Below are positions 24,909-34,203 of a stretch of DNA of 64,000 nt, one piece after another (the stretch's first letter is position 1; each line of letters starts with the position of its first letter). Source of the stretch: UBA6168 sp041392505 (GTDB lineage: Bacteria; Bacteroidota; Bacteroidia; Chitinophagales; Saprospiraceae); contig JAWKLX010000015.1 of NCBI GenBank assembly GCA_041392505.1, positions 62,001 through 126,000 on the forward strand, read 5' to 3'. The notes beneath the pieces were generated by a model, which worked only from the letters and a program-made list of their open reading frames with translations, was not told where the DNA came from and searched no databases. The position numbers and the translations under genes are program-made.

Positions 24909-27143
24909 CTACCCTGGGAACGCAAACCCCTTCGGCTCATAATACTCCACATCGGGCGTCCCTTCCGTTATTTTCACAAACCTCCGTATATCGATGTTTT
25001 GGTAAATGCTGACCGTCTGTTCCCGGTTGGGCCATTTCACCTCGATGGATTTGATTTTCACGGCGTCGCCGAGGCCGAGTTCGAGCTGCAAGCTGTTGCC
25101 GCCAAAGCTGCTGCCGGTGGAGACGGTGGCATAGGTGACTTGCTCGCGGCCAGAGGATAAGATACTGGTCACTTTCACCCGGGCGCCAATGGCAGCACGG
25201 TTGGAGTTGGTGCCGACCAGTTTCAAATTGACCCAGCTTTTTTCATTGCCATAAGGATTGAGGAAAAAAGCATCCCCAAAAATGTCCCCTTCAAACGCCC
25301 CGCCGATGACGGCGAAAATATCTTGGTCGCCATCGTTGTCGAAGTCGCCAAACCCAACGGCATGGCCTTTTTGCACATGCCCAAAACCACCGGCGGTCGT
25401 CACATCCTGCACGGATTTCCCTTGGTTATTGCGGTACATTTTATTGGGTACGACGGCCGTGAACCCGGGAGCGCCAGTGCCCAAGTAAAGGTCGAGCCAG
25501 CCGTCGTTGTCGATGTCGCCATAATTGGAACCCATCACGAACATGGCCTCGTCGAGGCCCGCTTTCGGGGCGATGTCAGTGAACGAACCATCCTGGTTGT
25601 TGATGTACAAAGAGGAAACTCCGTCGGTCATTTCCCCCCTGAAATTCAGGGCGGCGAGATGGGCGGCTACCCGTCCTTCTTTTTCCCCAAAACCTGCCAC
25701 AAATAGGTCTTCCCAGCCATCGTTGTTGAAATCGAATAGCCAACATGGAAAGCTGACGAGCGGTTTTTCGATCTGGGCTGTAGCGGTAATATTTTCAAAA
25801 CTGATCCCCTCACTACCGGGCCGGAGGCCCTTATTTTTTAGCAAAAAATTTGGTCCGCCCTGAACCGACAGAAAGAGGTCCGTCCAGCCGTCGTTGTCGA
25901 TGTCGCCAGCCGCACAGCCTTTGATGAAAGTGGTCAATTTGCCGAGTCCCAATTCATTGATGTAGTTGGTGAATGTGCCATTTTTGTTGTTGAAATAGAA
26001 TTCGCTGACATTGGAAAAACCCGTTGCGCTTTCATTGCCGATGAAAAGGTCGAGCCACCCGTCGTTGTTGAAATCGGCCCAGGCGCCGGCTTGGGTCGGG
26101 GCAAAACTCAGCAGCCCTGCCTCTTCCGTTACGTCGGTAAAAGTGCCATCGCCATTGTTTCGCAAAAGGGAGTTGGGGATGTTGCCGTTCTCTTTGTACC
26201 AGGCCCCGCGCAGCACCAACACATCCATCCATCCGTCATTGTTGTAATCGGCGTGCTGCATATTGAGGCCGCCCGTCAGACCCGTGATGCCTGCTTCTTT
26301 TGTTTTTTCGGTAAATGAGCCATTGCCATTATTGACAAAAAACTTGAGCTGGTCTTTTGCCCCCCATGAGGATGCGAAAATGTCCAGCAGCCCATCGTTG
26401 TTGAAGTCGTCCACGCAGGTGCCGCCAGACAGGCCAACCGTGCCGACCCCAATTTGCTGGGCGATGTTTTTAAAAACGGGCATCTGGTAATCGGAGCGGA
26501 ACGCTTTCTCCGGGATGAGCCATTTGGCGGGGACTTTATCGGGGTATTCGCCGAGGGTCATGTAGGCGAAATTGAGCATCCAGAGGCTTTCGTAATGGTC
26601 GGGTTTTTCGGTGAGCATTTGCTCGTAAATGCTGATGGCCGAACGGCTGGGCTGCGTGATTTTGTACACCCCTTCCCCTTTGATGGGCATGATGCAGGAC
26701 TCCGCATTGTACCCATCGATGCAGTTGGTGGCCTCGCCCATCCGCACATAGCTCAAAGCGAGCATGCGTTTTACAGTAAAGAGGAATTCGGCGTTGAGGC
26801 CAGCCTTGGTGCCAATTTGCAGAAGTTGCTCGAATTCTTTAACCGCCTGTTCGTTTTTTCCAGCGCCCAACAACTCATACGCATAGTAGAGTTTGCTCGT
26901 CATTTTTTCATTGGCATCAGTGCTGTTGTCGAACTGGTTTTTATAATGTTCTGCCCGCAACGTGTTGGAAAAATATTCCATTTTCATGGGGTCGATTTTC
27001 CCGTAAGCTTCTTGTAGCAATTGGACCATTCTGGCCGTGCCTTCGAGTTTGACGGGCTGGGCAGGGGGCGGTGTAGGCTGGTTTTCCGGGCCACAGTTGG
27101 AGAAAAGGAACAAGCAAAACAGGATGGGATATGAGAATTTCAT
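24909..27143 (-). CDS. CRTAC1-type lipoprotein with FG-GAP/VCBS propeller and ASPIC/UnbV domain
   Basis: A 744-residue surface lipoprotein. The ATG at 27143 gives a signal peptide KFSYPILFCLFLFSNC with the lipobox cysteine; the upstream start at 27158 is less fitting. After a helical TPR-like region (residues about 40-220), seven or more FG-GAP/VCBS repeats appear (DDFNNDGLLDIF, ADYNNDGWMDVL, GDIDNDGWTDLF), each with a calcium-binding DxDxDGxxD loop. The C-terminal 90 residues are an ASPIC/UnbV domain: LELGLGDAVKIKSIEVKWPN. Members are abundant in Bacteroidota and may take part in binding glycans or proteins at the surface. It is convergent with the gene to its left. Confidence 0.88.
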   Translation of the reverse strand: MKFSYPILFCLFLFSNCGPENQPTPPPAQPVKLEGTARMVQLLQEAYGKIDPMKMEYFSNTLRAEHYKNQFDNSTDANEKMTSKLYYAYELLGAGKNEQAVKEFEQLLQIGTKAGLNAEFLFTVKRMLALSYVRMGEATNCIDGYNAESCIMPIKGEGVYKITQPSRSAISIYEQMLTEKPDHYESLWMLNFAYMTLGEYPDKVPAKWLIPEKAFRSDYQMPVFKNIAQQIGVGTVGLSGGTCVDDFNNDGLLDIFASSWGAKDQLKFFVNNGNGSFTEKTKEAGITGLTGGLNMQHADYNNDGWMDVLVLRGAWYKENGNIPNSLLRNNGDGTFTDVTEEAGLLSFAPTQAGAWADFNNDGWLDLFIGNESATGFSNVSEFYFNNKNGTFTNYINELGLGKLTTFIKGCAAGDIDNDGWTDLFLSVQGGPNFLLKNKGLRPGSEGISFENITATAQIEKPLVSFPCWLFDFNNDGWEDLFVAGFGEKEGRVAAHLAALNFRGEMTDGVSSLYINNQDGSFTDIAPKAGLDEAMFVMGSNYGDIDNDGWLDLYLGTGAPGFTAVVPNKMYRNNQGKSVQDVTTAGGFGHVQKGHAVGFGDFDNDGDQDIFAVIGGAFEGDIFGDAFFLNPYGNEKSWVNLKLVGTNSNRAAIGARVKVTSILSSGREQVTYATVSTGSSFGGNSLQLELGLGDAVKIKSIEVKWPNREQTVSIYQNIDIRRFVKITEGTPDVEYYEPKGFAFPG

Positions 27144-27276
27144 TGTAAGCATTTTCAAAAAAGATGTTCGTGGGTGTACGCAGCAGTTTCACGTTTGTTT
27201 GATTCTTTGCTGCTGTAAAATTAAGCGGAAAAGTAATAGCCAACCAAAAACCTTAAAATGCATTTCTTACATTTGT

Positions 27277-27284
27277 TATTTTTG
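27277..27284 (+). promoter_or_regulatory. Possible -7 box (TATTTTTG) for the AAA-TPR operon
   Basis: TATTTTTG fits the Bacteroidota TAnnTTTG consensus 51 bases before the ATG of the AAA+ gene. No good -33 TTG is seen at the usual distance. It is the best candidate start point for the six-gene run that follows. Confidence 0.4.
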
Positions 27285-27335
27285 CCCAGTAATAGCTAAC
27301 ATATTTAACCAAACCATCTAACCTTCCACCCTTCT

Positions 27336-28685
27336 ATGAATCAAGAACTCCAGCAACTCCGGGAAGCCGTCCAAACCTCCCCATCTAATATCCCCCTTCG
27401 GAAACTTTATGCCAATGCATTGATGAAAAACGAGCGGTATGAAGAAGCGGAAGTTGAATTCAAGGAGGCCCTTCGGCTGGCGCCTGAGGATGTTCAACTG
27501 AAAACAGGTCTGGCCGCTACTTTTTACGAACAGGGAAAAACTTCGCTGGGCCTGGTTATTCTTGAGGAGATACTGCAAAATGGGACGCCACCCGCCCAAG
27601 CTTGGTTCGTTTACGCAAAGTTGTTGTTGAAAACGGACGATGGCCCTGGTGCCAAAGATGCTTACGAAAAAGCCATCATCTTGGACGGCAGTCTGCGGGA
27701 TAGTTTTCTCGAATCGGACATTAACCTAAAAGCCTCCAACCAACAACCCCAAGAACCTGAAAAAATTAAACTCACGCACAGTGGCGAAATGGACGAAAAA
27801 GAGAGTGATCGCCACCTTGATATTGAACGTCCAAAAATCACTTTCGACGATGTCGGTGGCATGGATACGGTCAAGGAGCAGGTACGCATGAAGATCATTT
27901 TCCCACTCGAACACCCCGACCTCTACAAGGCTTATGGGAAAAAAATCGGTGGTGGGATTCTGCTTTACGGCCCGCCGGGTTGTGGTAAAACACACTTGGC
28001 TCGGGCCACAGCGGGACAGGTCAGCGCCAATTTCGTCATCGTTACGATCAGCGACATCCTCGATATGTATATCGGCCAGAGCGAGCGCAACCTCGCCGCT
28101 ATCTTTAACAAAGCACGGAGTATGAAACCTTGTGTCCTTTTCTTCGACGAGGTGGATGCGCTCGGGGCCAACCGGACGGATATGCGGCACAGTGCTGGCC
28201 GTCACCTCATCAACCAATTTTTGGATGAACTGGACGGGGTGGGCAAGAACAATGACGGCATCCTCATTTTGGCCGCCACCAATGCGCCGTGGCACCTCGA
28301 CCCAGCTTTCCGGCGTCCCGGTCGCTTCGACCGCATCATTTTTGTGCCGCCACCTGACGACCATGCCCGAAAATCTATTTTGGAAATAAAACTGCGGGGC
28401 AAGCCTGTTGGTAATATTAATTTAAACAAGCTTGTAGAACGGACCAAAGAATTTTCCGGGGCGGATTTGGAGGCCGTCTTGGACATTGCTATTGAATCAA
28501 AGTTGGAAGAGAGCATGAAAAAAGGAAAAGCCCTGCCCATTGAAACCGACGATCTGTTGGCGGCGGTGAAAAAGCACCGGGCGACAACCAAGGAATGGTT
28601 TCAAACGGCAAAAAACTATGCACTGTTTGCGAATGAAGCGGGGCTGTACGATGATATTTTGGAGTATTTGAAGATAAAGAAATAA
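27336..28685 (+). CDS. AAA+ ATPase with N-terminal TPR domain (Cdc48/Vps4-like core)
   Basis: A 449-residue protein. Residues 1-130 hold three TPRs (NALMKNERYEEAEVEFKEAL). Residues about 165-400 form a classical AAA module: ITFDDVGGMDTVKEQV entry, Walker A LLYGPPGCGKTHLARA, pore-loop region DMYIGQSERN, Walker B VLFFDEVDALG, sensor and arginine fingers RRPGRFDRIIF. The small helical lid follows with FSGADLEAVLDIA. Such single-ring AAA proteins remodel or extract protein substrates; the TPRs would select them. It is the first gene of a tight rightward run with three TPR-membrane proteins, so a membrane-associated remodelling machine is a fair inference, not proven. No protease domain is fused or adjacent. 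Confidence 0.9.
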   Translation: MNQELQQLREAVQTSPSNIPLRKLYANALMKNERYEEAEVEFKEALRLAPEDVQLKTGLAATFYEQGKTSLGLVILEEILQNGTPPAQAWFVYAKLLLKTDDGPGAKDAYEKAIILDGSLRDSFLESDINLKASNQQPQEPEKIKLTHSGEMDEKESDRHLDIERPKITFDDVGGMDTVKEQVRMKIIFPLEHPDLYKAYGKKIGGGILLYGPPGCGKTHLARATAGQVSANFVIVTISDILDMYIGQSERNLAAIFNKARSMKPCVLFFDEVDALGANRTDMRHSAGRHLINQFLDELDGVGKNNDGILILAATNAPWHLDPAFRRPGRFDRIIFVPPPDDHARKSILEIKLRGKPVGNINLNKLVERTKEFSGADLEAVLDIAIESKLEESMKKGKALPIETDDLLAAVKKHRATTKEWFQTAKNYALFANEAGLYDDILEYLKIKK

Positions 28686-28692
28686 CGCTCTT

Positions 28693-29967
28693 ATGACGTC
28701 ACCGTCTTATCAAGACTATCAAAAAATGTTATCTGCTGGAAAACATTTAATGGACTTGGGCCGCTTCAAAATGGCTTTGGAAAAATATCAGGAAGCCATA
28801 AAAATGGATACAACGAAAATTGAAGGATATATCGGCGCAACTCTTTGTTTTGTCAACCTGCAATTATTTGATAAAGCCATAAGATATGCTAAAACAGCGT
28901 TGTCTATAAACCCATTAAACCCATTTCCATATTATATAATTGGAATAAGTAATGCACAATTTAAAAAATACTCCAAAGCAGAGAAATATTTAAAAAAAGC
29001 AATTGATTTAAATTCATCTTCCCCACTGTTTTGGATGGAGTTAGGGAGCGTATACTTAACCAATCGGGAAATACAGAGCGCCAGCAAATGCTTAGATAAA
29101 GCTTTAGCCCTCAACCCAAATTTTGGAAAGGCATTGAATTTAAAGGCTTACCAATTCTTTATAGAAGGCAATCATCAACGTGCTCAGGAATTTATTGAAA
29201 AAGCCTTACAGTTAGAACCTGAAAACCCTTATTACCATGCCATGGCTGGCCGGATATTTGGCCAGCAAAATTCCAAAATCAAACCGCAGCAACATTTTAA
29301 AACTGCTATTCAGTTGGACCCTGAAAATGAAATTCATCGACAACAATATTTAGAGTCGACCTTAGTAAATCATTATTGGTGGGGGGATATTTATCCTCGA
29401 AAAGATATTGAAACCCGAGTTCAGTATTTTGCATTCTATGTTATATTGGCAATGGGATATGCATTGTTTTCCTTTTTTATTTGGGGTTTCTCGTTGATGG
29501 ATGAGGCCGGTGGGGCTATTATGAAAATGGTGTTACTAATTTTTTCACCTGCCGCAGCCATCTATGTTGCATTGCCAACTTTGCTGAAAATATGGCGTAG
29601 TTATAAAGATTGGGGTGTTCACGGAATTACTTTATCTTATACTATGCTTCACGTCGTTTTGTTAGAATTTATTTTAGGGCTCTTGTTTTATGGTATTTTA
29701 TCGCTTAATAATGACATAACTTATGTCGCTTTTTCACTTACACTGGCTGGTGCTGGGTTGGACATATTTCCCAATATAAAAAGAGGTTGGAAAGCTGGTC
29801 TGCTTTTGTCTTTTTTATTGGTTTTTCCGATGGTTGTCATTCCGCTTTTAATTTTACATAAGGGGGTTTCCACTTATTGGCTCATAGCTGTTCTTTTAGA
29901 ATTATTAATTATTATGCTTATTTCATTTAAAACAAACAATCCATTTAAATCGCTGATCTTTAAGTAA
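28693..29967 (+). CDS. TPR plus multi-pass membrane protein, paralogue 1
   Basis: A 424-residue protein, 7 bp after the AAA+ gene. Residues about 1-220 form six TPRs (SAGKHLMDLGRFKMALEKY, NPFPYYIIGISNAQFKKY), and residues about 235-415 carry five or six hydrophobic segments that make an inner-membrane domain. The TPR part should face the cytosol where the AAA+ ring works. It shares plan, length and linker (HYWWGDIYPRKDI compared with KYCVLRGIYPYTLF) with the next two genes. The DNA is markedly richer in A and T than the AAA+ gene before it. No catalytic motif is visible. Confidence 0.82.
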   Translation: MTSPSYQDYQKMLSAGKHLMDLGRFKMALEKYQEAIKMDTTKIEGYIGATLCFVNLQLFDKAIRYAKTALSINPLNPFPYYIIGISNAQFKKYSKAEKYLKKAIDLNSSSPLFWMELGSVYLTNREIQSASKCLDKALALNPNFGKALNLKAYQFFIEGNHQRAQEFIEKALQLEPENPYYHAMAGRIFGQQNSKIKPQQHFKTAIQLDPENEIHRQQYLESTLVNHYWWGDIYPRKDIETRVQYFAFYVILAMGYALFSFFIWGFSLMDEAGGAIMKMVLLIFSPAAAIYVALPTLLKIWRSYKDWGVHGITLSYTMLHVVLLEFILGLLFYGILSLNNDITYVAFSLTLAGAGLDIFPNIKRGWKAGLLLSFLLVFPMVVIPLLILHKGVSTYWLIAVLLELLIIMLISFKTNNPFKSLIFK

Positions 29968-30027
29968 TAGGAAAAGAGAATAGTGGTTAATTGTTGATTT
30001 ATTCGATTAAGGAAAAAGGATTTAATT

Positions 30028-31302
30028 ATGAATATAGAAATAAATGAAGGCCCACCTTCTTCGAGAGCCTTGATGCATGGTTATCAATTGATGGAATTGG
30101 GGAGGTATAAGGAGGCAATTAGCTCTTTCCAAACTTTTTTTAGCAACAATCCTGAGTCGGTTGAAGTAATGAATTTAATGGCCAATTGCTATTACAAAAT
30201 GAGGGATTACAAAACTGGATTTAAATTGGTGAAAAACGTACTGTCAATTGATGCCAATAATTTAAATGCATTGCAAAGGGCTGGCGTGTATTATATGGTA
30301 AATGAAAAATATAAAGAAGCTGAGAGTTTTTTTTTAAAGGTCAAAAGTCTTTATCCAGAAAATGGGGTTGCTGATTTGCTATTGGCGGGATTGTATGAAT
30401 TAGATGAAAAACCGGAATTGTCAAAAAAATATGCACAATTAGCAATCAAAGCGAAAATCGATGCCCCCCAAAGTTTAGAAATAATAGCGGATTTAGCATT
30501 GCTTCAAGGCTCGCTGCAAAAGGCAAAAATAAATATTAATAAGGCATTGGCATTGAGGCCGGATAAGGCAAGCAACCATGCAACAGCCGCTGAAACCTAC
30601 CTAAGGTTAAATAATTTGGATAAGGCTTTATACCATTTTCAAGAGGCGGTCCGGTTAGATATATCTTCCGAAGAAAACAGAAATTTATTAGTTGATTTTA
30701 ATGTAAGGAAATATTGCGTTTTAAGAGGGATTTATCCTTATACACTGTTTTTGGGAATGGAATGGAGCGGGCTGTATAGTATTTTGTCAGTAATGTTATT
30801 TATCCCTTTAATTTTATGGGATATGTTCAATGGGTATTTTGACGAGGTTTTTTTATTGGTATTAGAAAATATGGTTTTGGTGTTTTTAAGTATTTATTTT
30901 TTAATCCCTTATTTAAACCGGGTTATTGGGCGTTGGGCTAAATGGGGCTATGATTCCTATCCCTTTAAAGTGTCAATTTTTTTAGGCAATGTCAATTTGC
31001 AATTTGTTATTTGGTCAATGTTTTTTGCCGTTAATTCAAACGAGAAAAAAATATGGATTTTAATTGCTGCTTTTTTAATGGTTTATGGATTTGCATGGAT
31101 GGTAATTGATTGGGTTAGGCATCAGTGGCAGAAAACAGCCATCACCTTTTATTTTATCTTCATTTATTTGGTGGCATTTTTTTCTTTATGTTTAATATTG
31201 ACGGGAAGTGTTGTTCCTTCACCTTTAAAGTTCGTGATTTTTACTGGTTTTGCATGGCCATTTATAGCTTTGCTGCCAGTCTTTAACAAAGGTTCCATTT
31301 AA
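30028..31302 (+). CDS. TPR plus multi-pass membrane protein, paralogue 2
   Basis: A 424-residue sister of the preceding gene, with the same plan: TPRs in residues about 10-230 (HGYQLMELGRYKEAISSF, NEKYKEAESFFLKVKSLYP) and five or six membrane segments in the second half (SILSVMLFIPLILWDMF, FVIFTGFAWPFIALLPV). It is AT-rich like paralogue 1 and lies 60 bp after it, the largest gap in this run. The pair looks like a tandem duplication that has since diverged well beyond recent copies. Confidence 0.82.
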   Translation: MNIEINEGPPSSRALMHGYQLMELGRYKEAISSFQTFFSNNPESVEVMNLMANCYYKMRDYKTGFKLVKNVLSIDANNLNALQRAGVYYMVNEKYKEAESFFLKVKSLYPENGVADLLLAGLYELDEKPELSKKYAQLAIKAKIDAPQSLEIIADLALLQGSLQKAKININKALALRPDKASNHATAAETYLRLNNLDKALYHFQEAVRLDISSEENRNLLVDFNVRKYCVLRGIYPYTLFLGMEWSGLYSILSVMLFIPLILWDMFNGYFDEVFLLVLENMVLVFLSIYFLIPYLNRVIGRWAKWGYDSYPFKVSIFLGNVNLQFVIWSMFFAVNSNEKKIWILIAAFLMVYGFAWMVIDWVRHQWQKTAITFYFIFIYLVAFFSLCLILTGSVVPSPLKFVIFTGFAWPFIALLPVFNKGSI

Positions 31303-31309
31303 TAAAACA

Positions 31310-32563
31310 ATGACTAATCCCTATCTCGAACGAGCACATCACCTTTTCCAAACCGACCGCATGGCCGAGGCGGAGGCCGAAATCCACAAAGCATTGGCCG
31401 AGAATCCTAATGAAGCGATGGCTTATGCCTTGCTGGCGGAATGCTATATTTATAAAAACGAATTTCAGACTGCAGTTGAAGCAGCTAAAAAGGCGGTGAC
31501 CAATCAGCCAGATGAACCTGTGTTTTACTATATTTTGGGAAAATCCTCTTTCTATAATAAAGATATCCCCGGGGCTAGGTTGGCTCTTGCGGAAGGTCAG
31601 CGACTCGACCCATCGAACGCCCAGTTTTTCCTCCTGCGGTCGCAAATCGAGTACTACCAACAAAACTGGGAGCAGGCACTCCACGAAGCCAACCGTGGAC
31701 TTGAACTCGATCCAGAGCACGTCAATCTGGTAAACCAGCGGGCGCAGTCACTCATCAAATTGAACCGCAAAGACGAAGCTGCATCGACAATGGATTATGC
31801 CTTGTACCGAGCCCCGGAAAATAGTTATTCCCATGCCAACAAAGGCTGGGTGGCTATCGAAAAGGGCCAGTACGACCAAGCGATTGCCAATTGCCTCGAA
31901 GCACTCCGCCTCGATCCCAGCAACGACCTGGCGAGGGAAGGTTTGAAGGAAGCCATAAAGGGAAAGAACCCCATTTACCGGGTTATTTTGAAGTACTTCC
32001 TTTGGATGAACAAACTACAGGATAGGTTTCAGTGGGGGTTTATTATTGGCATTTACCTGTTGTACCGGGGAGCTGTAGAGTTGGCCGAACGCAATGAAGT
32101 TCTTGCTCCATTTCTTTACCCATTTATTGTTTTATACATCCTGTTCGCTTTCTCCACATGGATCGCCTTGCCCATTTCCAATCTTTTCTTGCGGCTGCAC
32201 CCTATTGGTCGGCATGCGCTTGACGATGACGAGAAATTGGGCTCGAATTTGACAGGTTTGGCAGCATTGATCAGCCTATTGGGCATCATTGTTTATTTTT
32301 TAATTGGCAGTGAATTGGCATTAAGGGTGGGCATTGTTTCAGGAATTTTGATGGTTCCGATCGGTGGGGCGTTTACCATCCCGGCACATTATAGTGCTCG
32401 AAAAGGTTTGACGGTTTATGCCGTAGTTTTGGCCTTGCTCGGTTTGGTTTGGGTCATATTTCCCGATACAATGATCGCTATAGGCCTTTTTGCAATTGGC
32501 ATTTTTGCCTATGGATGGGTAGTGAACTACCTGATTTCTAAATCCAATAAGGAGTTTCATTGA
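31310..32563 (+). CDS. TPR plus multi-pass membrane protein, paralogue 3
   Basis: A 417-residue third member, 7 bp after paralogue 2. TPRs fill residues about 1-230 (RAHHLFQTDRMAEAEAEIHKAL, EYYQQNWEQALHEANRGLEL), then a linker (KYFLWMNKLQDRFQWGF) leads to five or six hydrophobic segments. Its codon use is like that of the AAA+ gene and unlike that of the two AT-rich paralogues between them, so the three copies have different histories or expression demands. The TPR consensus is stronger than in the other two. Confidence 0.84.
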   Translation: MTNPYLERAHHLFQTDRMAEAEAEIHKALAENPNEAMAYALLAECYIYKNEFQTAVEAAKKAVTNQPDEPVFYYILGKSSFYNKDIPGARLALAEGQRLDPSNAQFFLLRSQIEYYQQNWEQALHEANRGLELDPEHVNLVNQRAQSLIKLNRKDEAASTMDYALYRAPENSYSHANKGWVAIEKGQYDQAIANCLEALRLDPSNDLAREGLKEAIKGKNPIYRVILKYFLWMNKLQDRFQWGFIIGIYLLYRGAVELAERNEVLAPFLYPFIVLYILFAFSTWIALPISNLFLRLHPIGRHALDDDEKLGSNLTGLAALISLLGIIVYFLIGSELALRVGIVSGILMVPIGGAFTIPAHYSARKGLTVYAVVLALLGLVWVIFPDTMIAIGLFAIGIFAYGWVVNYLISKSNKEFH

Positions 32564-32669
32564 GTGGGTATTTAGGAGGAATAGCTAAAAGCCGACGGCC
32601 AAATACTGACAGCTATTTAAATTTTACATACCTTTAATTTTTGAAAAATAACAGCGCCCATTTTCGCAC

Positions 32670-33065
32670 ATGTCAGCAAACCAAATAGAAATCATATTGA
32701 GCAGGCAATTAGCCGATTGCCTGACCGTCCCCGTCTTTTTGATTGACCCAAACGGAGAATTGCTGTTTTATAATGAACCAGCAGAAGAACTCTTGGGCAA
32801 GCGATATGAAGAAGCGGGCAAGATGCCAATGGAAGAGTGGTCTACTATTTTCAATCAAGCCGATCACGAAGGCAACATCATACCTCCCGACGAATTGCCT
32901 TTGGTCACTGCCCTGAAAAAGCAGCAACCCACCCACGGCGAATTTTACATCAAAAGCCTAGAAGGTAAGAAAAGCAGAATCTCGGTGACGGCCATTCCCA
33001 TTATCGGGCGACCTGACCGCTTTTTGGGAGCCATGGCCATTTTCTGGAAAAACAAGGAATCATGA
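32670..33065 (+). CDS. PAS-domain protein, single domain
   Basis: A 131-residue protein that is essentially one PAS domain: VPVFLIDPNGELLFYNEPAEELLGKRYEE is the canonical first half, and FLGAMAIFWKNKES the last strand. There is no kinase, cyclase or DNA-binding output, so it would act by binding a partner or a small ligand. It overlaps the MBL-fold gene by ATGA at 33062-33065, which suggests the two are translationally coupled. A 106-bp gap separates it from the TPR-membrane genes, so it could have its own promoter (a near-match TAATTTTTG lies at about 32634). Confidence 0.85.
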   Translation: MSANQIEIILSRQLADCLTVPVFLIDPNGELLFYNEPAEELLGKRYEEAGKMPMEEWSTIFNQADHEGNIIPPDELPLVTALKKQQPTHGEFYIKSLEGKKSRISVTAIPIIGRPDRFLGAMAIFWKNKES

Positions 33066-33895
33066 AAGTCACGGTATGGGGTACTCGTGGCTCAATCCCT
33101 TCGCCCAGTCCCGACAACAACCATTATGGGGGTAATACTTCGTGCGTTCAGGTGACCACCGACGATGCGTTTTTAGTGTTGGATGCCGGATCGGGTATTC
33201 GCCGTCTGTCGGGGAAAATACCAGAAGGTACGGCAAGGGTCGATCTTTTGTTGACGCACCTGCACATGGATCATATCATTGGGTTGGGCTTTTTTGGGCC
33301 TTTGTACAATTCTGCGATTACCGTCAATATTTATGGACCTAGTAGCATTCGGGAAGATTTAGGCACCCGCCTGACCCGGTATCTGTCACCACCTCTTTTC
33401 CCTATTCGTTTACAGGATCTTCCTTGTCAGTTGAACTTGATCGAAATCAGCCACAGTGAATTTCAGATCGGCGATCTAACAATCAAGTCGGACTATGTTT
33501 GCCATCCTGGCCCGACACTTGGCTACCGCATCGAGAATAGCAACTCCGTCCTCGCTTACATACCCGATCACGAGCCCAACCTCGGCTCGGCCCATTTCCC
33601 TTACGAACCCAACTGGACTTCTGGTTTTGATCTTGCTAAAAATGCCGATTTGTTGTTTCACGATGCCCAGTACACGCCGGAAGAATACCAGCCAAGGGTA
33701 GGGTGGGGGCACAGTTCCATCCCCGATGCTTTGGCGTTTGCCAAGATGACGGAAGTGAAAAGGATGTATTTTTTCCACCACGATCCAGCCCATTCGGATG
33801 CGCAATTGGACAATCTTTTAAAAGCTGCCATGAAAGGTAAACGTTTTCCTTTCGAAGTGGGGATTGCTGCGGAAGGGGATGAATTTGAGTTGTAA
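33062..33895 (+). CDS. MBL-fold metallo-hydrolase
   Basis: A 277-residue metallo-beta-lactamase-fold enzyme of the group with N-terminal WGTRGSIPSPSP and GGNTSCVQV. Metal ligands: THLHMDHI (HxHxDH), a later histidine in CHPGPTLGYR, aspartate in YIPDHEP, and HHDPAHSD near the end. The WGTRGS start is common to a subgroup found fused to or beside response regulators and PAS proteins; some related proteins are phosphodiesterases of cyclic nucleotides or RNA. The substrate here is unknown. ATGA overlap with the PAS gene points to a sensor-effector pair. Confidence 0.88.
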   Translation: MKVTVWGTRGSIPSPSPDNNHYGGNTSCVQVTTDDAFLVLDAGSGIRRLSGKIPEGTARVDLLLTHLHMDHIIGLGFFGPLYNSAITVNIYGPSSIREDLGTRLTRYLSPPLFPIRLQDLPCQLNLIEISHSEFQIGDLTIKSDYVCHPGPTLGYRIENSNSVLAYIPDHEPNLGSAHFPYEPNWTSGFDLAKNADLLFHDAQYTPEEYQPRVGWGHSSIPDALAFAKMTEVKRMYFFHHDPAHSDAQLDNLLKAAMKGKRFPFEVGIAAEGDEFEL

Positions 33896-34203
33896 ATGAG
33901 TTTGCCCGATTTCTCAAACTGCATCCGTAAGCGCATTTAAAGTTTTACTTCGTTGCATCTGATCGGTATTATCCTTTTTGTATTCTGCGCTTAATTCCAT
34001 ACATTAGCAAATTCAATGACATGTCCTTTCTGAAAACGCCATTTCTTATCCTGAACTTATCCTAAGCAATTCTAGGTTCTGACCCGAAAAAATTAATACA
34101 GGTAGTTAAATTCAAATCCGTTTGCAACAACTGTTTGTGCGCAGGTAATGCCGCATGCAAGTGTTTCAAAGAGTAAATTTTACTTTCACTTAAAACAAAT
34201 TTT
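33896..34203. other. Intergenic region, 308 bp, no feature seen
   Basis: Between the MBL-fold gene and the TonB-dependent receptor. No reading frame, terminator hairpin, palindromic array or clear -7 box was found, although the receptor's promoter must lie here. Confidence 0.5.

Noticed and set aside
27336..33895. Type VI or extracellular contractile injection system ATPase module
   Set aside because: No sheath, tube, baseplate or spike genes are present; the ATPase is a single AAA module, unlike the two-module ClpV-type or the spike-system ATPases.
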